Origin: Actinomycetota bacterium
GTDB taxonomy: Bacteria > Cyanobacteriota > Vampirovibrionia > Obscuribacterales > Obscuribacteraceae
DNA: 5,932 nucleotides
NCBI GenBank assembly: GCA_903970355.1
Contig: CAJCIF010000036.1
Location: forward strand, 1 to 5,932
Direction of reading: 5' to 3'
Positions 1-5,932 of the stretch are shown piece after piece. The stretch's first letter is position 1. Every line of letters starts with the position of its first letter. The notes below the pieces were generated by a model. It was given only the letters and a program-made list of their open reading frames with translations, had not been told where the DNA came from and made no database searches. The position numbers and the translations under genes were made by a program.

Positions 1-62
1 TGCTCCTCGCAACGGCTGCGCTTCGCTAATACTTCGTTTCTACTTCGCTAATGCTTCGTGTT
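1..62. other. Non-coding 3' flank of the operon
   Basis: The region downstream of the response regulator stop is mostly occupied by the phased CTTCG repeat. The remaining 20 bases at the edge contain only a 4-base-pair possible hairpin (CGCA at 8-11, TGCG at 17-20) with no T tract on either strand. No terminator, promoter or gene start can be supported, so the transcript may continue past the window edge. Confidence 0.5.
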
Positions 63-76
63 CTACTTCGCTAATG
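21..76. repeat. Phased tandem repeat, 11-base half unit and 22/23-base full unit
   Basis: On the plus strand CTTCGCTAAT occurs at 21-30, 43-52 and 66-75, a spacing of 22 then 23 bases. CTTCG alone recurs at 21, 32, 43, 54 and 66, a period of 11, 11, 11 and 12 bases. The full unit is therefore two 11-base half units, CTTCGCTAATG followed by CTTCGTKTCTA. The rightmost copy includes the last codons and the TAG stop of the response regulator gene. The two copies to its left are non-coding and repeat the same stop-codon region. It is not palindromic and would not fold as a terminator. Confidence 0.8.
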
Positions 77-860
77 CTTTTTTGGCGCTGTCGGCGACGA
101 AGACGTTTTCGTCGGAGGCTAGTTCGCTCAGAATGTCAGGCGGAATATTGGGATTTTCGGCCAGTCCGAGGCGGACGTCGTCGCTTTGGTCTTTGGCAAG
201 GCTTTCAAGAACAGAGCGTGGGGCGCGGCTGTTTTCAGATACGGCGAGGCGGACGTTTGAATTTTCGTCTCGTGAAAGAGCGAGTAGCACCGCTGCTGGT
301 GTGTTTGGATTTTCTGCCACCCGAGCGCGGACGCGGGCATTCTCTTCCAGTGACAGCTTTTGAAGCACCATTGCGGATGTGTGCGGATTACCAGCGAGAA
401 CGAAGCGAACATGCAAATCTTCCGGGCTCTGGCTGTGCTCTGCATCTACATCATCCGATCCAAGGTGCAAGTCGAAGATTGCTTTGAGCAATGTCGATAA
501 CCTTTCAGCTTCAACCGGTTTGCAAAGATAATAGTTCATCTTGAGCTTTAGAGCTTCCATTATGTCTTTGTCTTGTTGCGATACCGTAAGTAGTATCACG
601 GGAATGCGCTTAAACTCAGGCACATCTTTTATTTCGGCCAATACTTCATGACCATTTTTCTTGGGCATATTCAAATCCAAGAGAATTACATTTGGCAGAT
701 TTCCTTTTTGTTTCAAGCTATTCAGGACTTCTATAGCCTGATTGCCATCGTGCGCCACTGTGAGTTCATGTTCAACTTTTGCTTCCTTGAGCGCTTCTTC
801 GGTTAAGCGCACGTCTGAGGGGCTATCCTCGACGAGCAAAATTTTAATCGTTTCTGCCAT
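63..860 (-). CDS. Rcp1-like response regulator with C-terminal LRV repeats
   Basis: This 265-residue cytosolic protein probably receives phosphate from the histidine kinase encoded just upstream. Residues 5-130 form a CheY-like receiver: acidic pair E11/D12, phosphoacceptor D62 in the ILLDLNMP motif, T92, and K114 in the CKP motif. The spacing and the MNYYLCKPVEAERL segment resemble Rcp1, the single-domain partner of cyanobacterial phytochrome kinases. After an acidic linker (about 134-148), residues 150-253 hold four repeats of exactly 26 residues of the type VRxxVAENPNTPxxVLxxLxxDEN, matching the leucine-rich-repeat-variant (LRV) family, plus a broken fifth copy to the end. There is no DNA-binding or enzymatic output domain, so signalling by protein contact is inferred. 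The ATG start is firm: AAGGAGG lies 6 bases upstream. The start lies inside the kinase gene (17-base overlap), which suggests translational coupling. Stop is TAG, inside a tandem DNA repeat. Confidence 0.93.
   Translation of the reverse strand: MAETIKILLVEDSPSDVRLTEEALKEAKVEHELTVAHDGNQAIEVLNSLKQKGNLPNVILLDLNMPKKNGHEVLAEIKDVPEFKRIPVILLTVSQQDKDIMEALKLKMNYYLCKPVEAERLSTLLKAIFDLHLGSDDVDAEHSQSPEDLHVRFVLAGNPHTSAMVLQKLSLEENARVRARVAENPNTPAAVLLALSRDENSNVRLAVSENSRAPRSVLESLAKDQSDDVRLGLAENPNIPPDILSELASDENVFVADSAKKALAK
66..413 (-). repeat. Four 26-residue LRV protein repeats (78-base period) plus partial fifth
   Basis: In the response regulator, repeats start at residues 150, 176, 202 and 228, each beginning x-V-R, with a partial copy from 254 to the C-terminus. 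The shared pattern is VR at positions 2-3, a small or aliphatic helix, N-P at 9-10 (lost in repeat 3, which has N-S), P at 13-14 in most copies, V/I-L near 16-17, L at 20 and an acidic residue near 23-24. Not a single indel separates the four units. At DNA level only short runs are shared, such as GCCGAAAATCC in repeats 2 and 4, so the duplication is old and held by selection on the protein. The family is known for right-handed alternating alpha and 3-10 helices first described in an Azotobacter protein. Binding of a partner is an inference. Confidence 0.85.
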
Positions 861-2520
861 TGGTTTCCTCCTTAGTCAAGGTCTCGGCCGGGAGAGTGAA
901 CAGGAAAATCGAGCCCTGTCCAGGCTGAGATTCCATCCAAATTTTGCCACCATTTGCGGTTACAATTTTTTTGCATATTGCCAGTCCCATCCCCGTACCC
1001 TTATATTCAGTCCGTCCGTGCAATCGTGCGAACATATCAAATATTTTTTCTGCATAGGCTGGATCAATACCTATGCCATTGTCACTAACGGAAAATAACC
1101 ATTGATCGACATTTTGCTCTGCGGCAATTTCTATTTTCGGCGAGCTTTCACTGCGATATTTTATCGCATTACCGATCAAGTTTTGGAAGAGCTGAATAAG
1201 GTGCGTCCGTTGCACCGGTACTTGAGGCAGATCACCATAAACAACTTGGGCACGGCTTTCTTTAATGGAATGATCCAAATTGGTTTCTACCTCACGCAAA
1301 ACCGATCGCACCGACGTTAACGGTACATCTTTACTGCTTGCGTCAATAGTGGAATGTTCTAATACCGCCTGCACCAATTCCTGCATGCGCATTGTGCCAT
1401 CAAGAATGTAATCTATGAATTCGCCGCCGTCTTTGTCTAATTTCTCTCGATAGCGTTTCCCAAGCAGGTGCGCAAATCCCTGTACAGCTCTAAGCGGCTC
1501 TTGCAAGTCATGAGATGCTATCTTGGCAAACTGCTGCAATTCTTCATTTGATCGTTCCAGATCAGCAGTGCGCTGTTGCACGCGCTTTTCCAACTCTCTA
1601 CGCATTTGCCTGCGCTTTAATTCAATTTCTTTTCGTTCCGTGATGTCATTGAGGAAGGTGCCAAAAATTTCGCCTTTTTGATCTTCCACGCGGAAGAGCC
1701 CGAGTTCCACCGGGAATTCTTTGCCATCTTTAGTGATTGCCGTCATCTCGAATCGCTTGTTTAACGTTGATCCACCGTCGGCCAGTACATTTCCCAAATT
1801 GACCACCGGAGCAGAAGTTTTAACTGATATCGGCGCAAAAAGTTCATTGATACTTTTGCCGAGAATTTCCTCACGCTTATAACCGAACATTAGTTCGGAG
1901 TGTTTGTTCCAATCGATGATGGTCAGTGTCTGGTCGAAGGAAACGAACCCATCCAGAGCGTTTTCGACTATCAGCCTGGTGCGGCGTTCGCTTGCTCTGA
2001 GCCTTTGCTCAGCATTATTTCTTTCAATTGCGTAACGCAGGCACCTGGCTACTGAATCTTCACTCGCCCTTCCTTTTACCAGATATTCCTGGGCGCCTCC
2101 CTTAACGGCCTCAAGAGCAATGTTTTGATCGTCGAGTCCAGTTAAGACGACAATTGGAATAACCGGATCGAAGTTTCGCATCCGGTAAAAGGTGTTGATG
2201 CCCTGGCTATCAGGCAAACTCAGGTCTAAAAGAACTACATCTATACCAGGTTCAGCCAGTCTTTTGCAGGCGCTGCTTAAGTTGTCTACGCATTCAACCT
2301 CAATATCGAGGCGATTCAAGCTAATGGAAAGAAGCTTTGCCTGGGTTGGGCTGTCTTCGACAATAAGGGCACAAACCTGACGGTTCGCCTCAGTGTTAGC
2401 CGCCTGGGCTATCATTTCAGCATGTGGTTGTATGCTCAATTTGCTCTCGCTTTGCAGGTGTAGGCTAGGTTCCAAAAGGGCCACCATTACTATACTGCCC
2501 GAAAAAAAGTTCACGGTCAC
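844..2520 (-). CDS. Hybrid histidine kinase: receiver-PAS-HisKA-HATPase_c
   Basis: This is a 558-residue soluble sensor kinase with no membrane segment. After a 48-residue leader of no recognised fold, residues 49-165 form a receiver with E55/D56, phosphoacceptor D99 ([10 protein letters not shown]), T127 and K149. Residues 178-295 form a PAS domain ending in the usual DITERK motif, and a coiled coil runs about 296-330. The HisKA box has phosphoacceptor H337 in SHDLQEPLR. The ATPase domain shows the N box around N447/N451, DNGIGID at 480-486, FDMF at 494-497 and GTGMGL at 508-513, so the enzyme looks complete. The core is closest to Cph1-like kinases, but no GAF or PHY domain is present. The likely phosphate acceptor is the Rcp1-like regulator encoded next. 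The start is GTG in a GTGA overlap with the DUF255 stop. No good Shine-Dalgarno is visible, so re-initiation is likely. ATG codons at 2485-2487 or 2413-2415 are alternatives that keep every domain. Confidence 0.94.
   Translation of the reverse strand: MTVNFFSGSIVMVALLEPSLHLQSESKLSIQPHAEMIAQAANTEANRQVCALIVEDSPTQAKLLSISLNRLDIEVECVDNLSSACKRLAEPGIDVVLLDLSLPDSQGINTFYRMRNFDPVIPIVVLTGLDDQNIALEAVKGGAQEYLVKGRASEDSVARCLRYAIERNNAEQRLRASERRTRLIVENALDGFVSFDQTLTIIDWNKHSELMFGYKREEILGKSINELFAPISVKTSAPVVNLGNVLADGGSTLNKRFEMTAITKDGKEFPVELGLFRVEDQKGEIFGTFLNDITERKEIELKRRQMRRELEKRVQQRTADLERSNEELQQFAKIASHDLQEPLRAVQGFAHLLGKRYREKLDKDGGEFIDYILDGTMRMQELVQAVLEHSTIDASSKDVPLTSVRSVLREVETNLDHSIKESRAQVVYGDLPQVPVQRTHLIQLFQNLIGNAIKYRSESSPKIEIAAEQNVDQWLFSVSDNGIGIDPAYAEKIFDMFARLHGRTEYKGTGMGLAICKKIVTANGGKIWMESQPGQGSIFLFTLPAETLTKEETNGRND
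867..873 (-). promoter_or_regulatory. Strong ribosome binding site of the response regulator gene
   Basis: On the minus strand AAGGAGG sits 6 bases before the ATG at 858-860. It is the best Shine-Dalgarno match in the window and fixes the regulator's start, although it lies inside the 3' end of the kinase gene. A strong site on the regulator and a poor one on the kinase would favour more regulator than kinase protein, which is usual for two-component pairs; that ratio is inferred. Confidence 0.85.
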
Positions 2521-4706
2521 TTAGTTGGGCGCGCCAGTTCTTCTTCATTTTCGGCATAGACCATTTTGAATGCCATGGCGGCAAGCTTAGTACGCAAGGT
2601 CTCAGGATCGGTAATAGGAGCGTCACAGGTATAGTTTTCACAGATATAAACGGTTGGTTTATCGTGCATCGCAACCCTTTCTTGAAGCAAAACCAGTTCA
2701 GGTGAATAGCCGTTTGGTTCTTGATCAAACGAAGGGTCTTTCCATACGACGACTTTATTAGGCAAATAGTGCCGATGAATTTCAAACAACATTGCTTGAG
2801 TTGATTTGTCGTCTTTCTTGCCTACAAGTACTATTTCGGTTGATTTAGCCTCGCCGAAGTCCGCTGCCGCAATAAGATTGGCGAATTGATCAGGCATCTT
2901 CGTAAAGAAGGGCAGATAGTGATCGACGATTTTTTCTGCTCTTTGCCGATAACTTTTTTTGTCAGTCAACTTTGAGAGCCTGATTAAATTGGAAGTTGCA
3001 ACAGAAGTAGCAGATGGAATTGAGCTATCAAAATTAGCTCGGGGCCTTGTTAGGAGCTCTTCATGGTCGTCGCTTGTGTAATAGAAGCCGACTTTTTCTT
3101 GATCGGAAAAGTGGTTGATCATCGAATCCGTAAGGCTAATTGCGTCTTTTGTCCAAATTGGGTTGCTATCGACACTGGCTAGATCGAGAAGCGCCTGTAC
3201 GAAGTAGGCATAGTCATCGGCATAACCGTTCAATCTCGCCTTTCCCTGACCCCATGTGCGCAGCAGGCGATCGCCTTTCATCAACTCTTTCTGGATAAAG
3301 TGAGCGGTTCGCACGGCTGTGGCGAGATATTCAGGTTTACCGGCAGCCTTATAACCTTCAACATAGGCCGAGATCATAAGACTGTTCCAACTTGTGAGTA
3401 CCTTTTCGTCTCGACCTGGACGGACCCGTTTCGAACGAGCACTAAGCAGTTTCTCCCGGCTGGGGGCTAATTTTTGCCAAAAAGCGGAAACAGAAAGTTT
3501 GCTTGCAGTGGCCAGATCTTCCGGTGAATCGGTGAGATGCAAAACACTTGTGCCGTGTTCGAAATTACCTGTTTTGGTAACACCATATACTTTGCCGACC
3601 CAATCGGCTTCGGAACCCAATGCTTCTTCTAACTGAGAGGGTGTGAAAACGTAGAATTTCCCTTCCTCTCCTTCGCTGTCAGCATCGAGGCTTGAGAAAA
3701 AAGCACCTTGGACGTTTTCCAATTCGCGCCCTGTAAATTTGAGTATTTCCTCCGCTACTGCCAACCAATAATCTCGGCCCATTAAGAAATAGCCGTCAAT
3801 GTAGCTCTTGCAGAGTAAAGCATTGTCGTAAAGCATCTTCTCAAAGTGCGGCACGAGCCAATAACGATCTACTGAATATCTGGCGAATCCACCGCCAATT
3901 TGATCGTTAATGCCGCCATATGCCATTTTGTCCAAAGTGGTGCTCACCACCTGACTAAACGATTCTTTTAAACTGGGAGTCTTTTCGCAAAGATAAGCAG
4001 CGGAGCGCATGCAGACATCGATCGAGAAAGTATGTGGAAATTTGGGTGAACTTCCGAATCCGCCCCACTGATTGTCAAACAAAGTGAGGAATTTCTGGCC
4101 AGCAGCAGAAATGTTGTCACTTAATTTTTCGTGCTCAGGCTTTATTTTGAGACCTTTCTGGCCAACCGCTTTCTCAAAAGAGAGGAGGTGCTCGGAAATT
4201 TCTTTAGCACTCTCGTTTATGTCTGCCCTTTTATTGCGCCATGTTTCAGCGAGCGAAAGAAGCACGCGTTTGAAACCTGGCATACCATGCCGATCTTCAG
4301 GTGGGAAGTATGTTCCTCCGAAAAAAGGTCTGAGTTCAGGTGTCAAAAAAACAGTCATTGGCCAGCCGCCATGGCCGGTCATGAGTTGCACGGCCTTCAT
4401 ATAGATTTCATCAAGATCCGTTCTTTCCTCGCGGTCTACTTTTATGCAAACGAAATTGGCGTTCATCAGTTGTGCCGTTTTTTCATCTTCGAATGACTCA
4501 TGTTCCATGACATGGCACCAGTGGCAGGCGGCATAGCCAATTGAAAGTAGGATCGGCTTATCTTCTTTTCTGGATTTATCGATTGCTTCTTTGCCCCAGG
4601 GGTACCAATCGACTGGGTTGTGGGCGTGCTGCAATAAATAGGTGCTAGTTTCATGCGCGAGACGATTTGTATGGGCGTAGGTCGTGGTGCTGTCTGCTTC
4701 AACCAT
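2517..4706 (-). CDS. DUF255 thioredoxin-fold / alpha-toroid protein (YyaL/SPATA20 family)
   Basis: This 729-residue protein belongs to the widespread family typified by Bacillus YyaL and mammalian SPATA20; its biochemical role is not firmly established. Residues 14-175 form the thioredoxin-like DUF255 domain: NPVDWYPWG near 30-38, the CHWC pair C61/C64, VDREERTD near 90-97, the cis-Pro segment GGWP near 113-116 and GGTYFPP near 130-136. The rest resembles an (alpha/alpha)6 barrel of the N-acylglucosamine-epimerase/glycoside-hydrolase type, with [19 protein letters not shown] (H287), [22 protein letters not shown] and a late CENYTCDAP segment with C689/C694. Length is full for the family and no signal peptide is seen. 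I chose the ATG at 4704-4706 because GGGAG lies 6 bases upstream; the frame is also open to an ATG at 4746-4748, adding 14 residues without family character. It overlaps the glycosyltransferase end by 8 bases and the kinase start by 4. Confidence 0.93.
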   Translation of the reverse strand: MVEADSTTTYAHTNRLAHETSTYLLQHAHNPVDWYPWGKEAIDKSRKEDKPILLSIGYAACHWCHVMEHESFEDEKTAQLMNANFVCIKVDREERTDLDEIYMKAVQLMTGHGGWPMTVFLTPELRPFFGGTYFPPEDRHGMPGFKRVLLSLAETWRNKRADINESAKEISEHLLSFEKAVGQKGLKIKPEHEKLSDNISAAGQKFLTLFDNQWGGFGSSPKFPHTFSIDVCMRSAAYLCEKTPSLKESFSQVVSTTLDKMAYGGINDQIGGGFARYSVDRYWLVPHFEKMLYDNALLCKSYIDGYFLMGRDYWLAVAEEILKFTGRELENVQGAFFSSLDADSEGEEGKFYVFTPSQLEEALGSEADWVGKVYGVTKTGNFEHGTSVLHLTDSPEDLATASKLSVSAFWQKLAPSREKLLSARSKRVRPGRDEKVLTSWNSLMISAYVEGYKAAGKPEYLATAVRTAHFIQKELMKGDRLLRTWGQGKARLNGYADDYAYFVQALLDLASVDSNPIWTKDAISLTDSMINHFSDQEKVGFYYTSDDHEELLTRPRANFDSSIPSATSVATSNLIRLSKLTDKKSYRQRAEKIVDHYLPFFTKMPDQFANLIAAADFGEAKSTEIVLVGKKDDKSTQAMLFEIHRHYLPNKVVVWKDPSFDQEPNGYSPELVLLQERVAMHDKPTVYICENYTCDAPITDPETLRTKLAAMAFKMVYAENEEELARPTK

Positions 4707-5901
4707 GTTTTTCTCCCAGTGCTTGTTTCTTGCGAATAGCAGCGTCATAAGCTTTTTCTGTCACCGCAACAGTTTGATCCCAATTAACGAGGTCTGCTGT
4801 ATGGATCACTTCTTTAGAAAGTGATTGCCTTAGAGTCGCATCTTCCAGCAATCTTTGCATGGCGTTAGCGAGTTCGTGAGCATTTAATTGATCTTCGAAA
4901 ATAAGGGCGTTTTTTTCGTGGGTCAAAACCTCTGCCACCCCGCAGACCTTGCTTACGATAGGCACCAGTCCGTAACGCATAGCCTGTACTGGCGCCATTC
5001 CAAAGGGTTCAAGCCGGGATGGCAGTACGATTGCTTCACATTCACTGTAGACTTTTGGCATGTCTTTACGGAAGCCCAGGTATTTAACGGCATCTGCCAG
5101 TCCATTCATTTTTAAGCGTAAATGATCGAATGGTTTAGCGCTCATGCCGGCAATATAAAGTTGGAAAGATCGCTTGCGTTTCTTAAGTATTCGGCAAGCG
5201 TGCAGCAAGACATCGAGACCCTTTTTGCGAAATCCGCGTCCAACAAACAGAAAGGTGAATGGTTTGGATGTTTCGCTGCGCTTTATCTCGCCGGTTTGAC
5301 CGGTATCAAATGTGGAACCGGGGTATGCCACCGTTTGTAGTGGTACATTACCGTTCCGCATTGCAAGACTCGGGGCATAAGTTTTACCAAAATCATCCAT
5401 ACATACAGCGCTGGGAAATATGAGGGCATGCGCGTTTCTTACGAGCAGATCGTCCAGCTCATTGCGTTTTCGATACGCTGGTACGAATTTGGCTTTGGCG
5501 GAATTCAGATAACGTTCCCACCAGACACCGGCTTCTGAAAGTCTGTGTACGGTGTGATTATGAAAGGTTACGACATCGGCATTGTCTATACCGAGATGTT
5601 GGCTATGCACTAGATCAAAGGGTCCATTATCCTTTAGAACTTGAGCAACGCCTTTTCGATAATGGTCTATTTTGTGTGCTTTTGTCATGCGGCCTGGTGC
5701 CTTTGCAAAACGCAGGACCTGAAGATGCGGATGTACCAGAGTGGAATCGCTTTCTTCGCATATGACTGTGATTCGGAAATTGTGATTTAACAGGCCTTCA
5801 ACAAGCTTGTGGGCATAGAGTTCCAGCCCCCCGGATGTCGAAAAGGAGCGGACTACCATCGCTACCTTAGTGGCGGGCGGCTTCTCGTTCTCGTGATTCA
5901 A
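4699..5901 (-). CDS. GT4-family (GT-B fold) glycosyltransferase
   Basis: This enzyme probably transfers a sugar from a nucleotide-sugar donor in assembly of an envelope or extracellular glycan; donor and acceptor are unknown. With the TTG start at 5899-5901 it has 400 residues. The N-terminal Rossmann half begins [19 protein letters not shown] (12-30), with the GGLE loop seen in WaaG-like enzymes. The C-terminal half shows the [17 protein letters not shown] motif (217-233; R222 and K227 are the likely diphosphate-binding pair), YLGF (274-277), [10 protein letters not shown] (292-301) and GVAEVL (321-326). The EX7E motif is altered: E298 is present but the second position is Q306. No signal peptide or membrane segment is seen. 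The 5' end is uncertain: the frame stays open to the window edge without a stop, TTG has no clear ribosome site, and ATG at 5857-5859 has TAAGG 5 bases upstream but would cut into the first strand. It overlaps the DUF255 gene by 8 bases. Confidence 0.9.
   Translation of the reverse strand: MNHENEKPPATKVAMVVRSFSTSGGLELYAHKLVEGLLNHNFRITVICEESDSTLVHPHLQVLRFAKAPGRMTKAHKIDHYRKGVAQVLKDNGPFDLVHSQHLGIDNADVVTFHNHTVHRLSEAGVWWERYLNSAKAKFVPAYRKRNELDDLLVRNAHALIFPSAVCMDDFGKTYAPSLAMRNGNVPLQTVAYPGSTFDTGQTGEIKRSETSKPFTFLFVGRGFRKKGLDVLLHACRILKKRKRSFQLYIAGMSAKPFDHLRLKMNGLADAVKYLGFRKDMPKVYSECEAIVLPSRLEPFGMAPVQAMRYGLVPIVSKVCGVAEVLTHEKNALIFEDQLNAHELANAMQRLLEDATLRQSLSKEVIHTADLVNWDQTVAVTEKAYDAAIRKKQALGEKHG
4713..4717 (-). 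promoter_or_regulatory. Ribosome binding site deciding the DUF255 start
   Basis: GGGAG on the minus strand, followed by AAAAAC and then the ATG at 4704-4706. It supports this start over the upstream in-frame ATG at 4746-4748. It lies inside the glycosyltransferase coding region. Confidence 0.7.
5865..5869 (-). promoter_or_regulatory. Candidate ribosome site for an internal glycosyltransferase start
   Basis: TAAGG on the minus strand, 5 bases (TAGCG) before the ATG at 5857-5859. It is a weak match but better than anything before the TTG at 5899-5901. Against it, starting here removes the KVA residues that open the first beta strand of the GT-B fold; aligning on the GG loop, the start of WaaG would correspond to residue 11 of the TTG version. 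Confidence 0.3.
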
Positions 5902-5932
5902 TTTCTTTTTTTTTGGTATCAGAAGCAGCTTC
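5867..5932 (-). CDS. Possible 3' end of an upstream gene (partial)
   Basis: A second minus-strand frame enters from the window edge and ends at TAA (5867-5869), giving a 21-residue, highly charged tail (starts [11 protein letters not shown], ends EREAARH). It overlaps the TTG-start version of the glycosyltransferase, and its stop lies 7 bases before the ATG at 5857-5859, with TAAGG covering stop and ribosome site. This matches the tight spacing seen elsewhere in the chain. However, 21 open codons are weak evidence, and the frame may be chance or the result of a wrong count in the A9 run at 5906-5914. No function can be given. Confidence 0.3.
   Translation of the reverse strand, partial: EAASDTKKKEIESREREAARH

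Noticed and set aside
8..20. Rho-independent terminator after the operon
   Set aside because: The stem is only 4 base pairs and there is no T tract on either strand.
21..76. CRISPR array
   Set aside because: Units are only 22-23 bases end to end with no unique spacers and an internal 11-base sub-period.
58..487. Open plus-strand frames of 101 and 137 codons opposite the response regulator
   Set aside because: They are rich in Arg/Ser/Phe, show no domain, and lie antisense to a gene with clear receiver and LRV motifs; a periodic gene easily leaves open antisense frames.
844..2520. True phytochrome photoreceptor
   Set aside because: The kinase core resembles Cph1, but the input is receiver plus PAS; no GAF or PHY domain and no obvious bilin-attachment motif is present.
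2465..2785. Minus-strand 106-codon frame spanning the DUF255/kinase junction
   Set aside because: It is out of frame with both well-supported genes and its composition resembles shifted translation of the DUF255 C-terminus.
4072..4496. Two overlapping plus-strand open frames opposite the DUF255 gene
   Set aside because: They are antisense to a highly conserved coding region, mutually overlapping, and lack recognisable motifs.
1..5932. Defence island, phage or mobile-element content
   Set aside because: No nuclease, integrase, transposase, toxin, inverted terminal repeats or attachment-site duplications were seen; all large frames are accounted for by enzyme and signalling families.

Overview
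All the genes I can support lie on the minus strand. Read in the direction of transcription (high to low coordinate) they are: a possible 3' tail of an upstream gene at the right edge, a GT4-family glycosyltransferase, a DUF255/YyaL/SPATA20-type protein with a thioredoxin fold followed by an alpha/alpha-toroid domain, a histidine kinase with architecture receiver-PAS-HisKA-HATPase_c, and a response regulator whose Rcp1-like receiver carries four leucine-rich-repeat-variant (LRV) repeats. No RNA gene, mobile element, CRISPR array or convincing terminator was found. The only clear non-coding stretch is the leftmost 62 bases.

The layout is very tight. The glycosyltransferase and DUF255 genes overlap by 8 bases (using the start chosen here), DUF255 and the kinase share a GTGA stop/start, and the kinase and regulator overlap by 17 bases. 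With no room for internal promoters between genes, the chain is probably one transcript whose promoter lies right of the window. The last gene ends inside a short tandem repeat with an 11/22-base period, which continues past its stop codon.

The kinase and regulator look like a matched pair. The kinase core ([12 protein letters not shown] H-box, intact N, G1, F and G2 boxes) and the single-receiver regulator resemble the Cph1/Rcp1 phytochrome-type signalling branch, but the kinase has a receiver plus a PAS domain in place of a phytochrome light-sensing module. The regulator has no DNA-binding domain. Its output is probably protein-protein contact through the LRV repeats. The glycosyltransferase suggests envelope or extracellular polysaccharide work, and the DUF255 protein is a cytosolic family of uncertain function. 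How these two relate to the signalling pair cannot be read from the sequence.

Base composition is moderate (roughly mid to high 40s percent GC by eye). Rcp1-like regulators and REC-PAS kinases are common in cyanobacteria, their non-photosynthetic relatives (Vampirovibrionia/Melainabacteria) and several other environmental phyla. An organism in or near Cyanobacteriota is a guess from flavour only. The most notable features are the receiver-LRV fusion, the Gln in place of the second Glu of the glycosyltransferase EX7E motif, the phased repeat at the end of the operon, and the ambiguous A-rich junction at the right edge.
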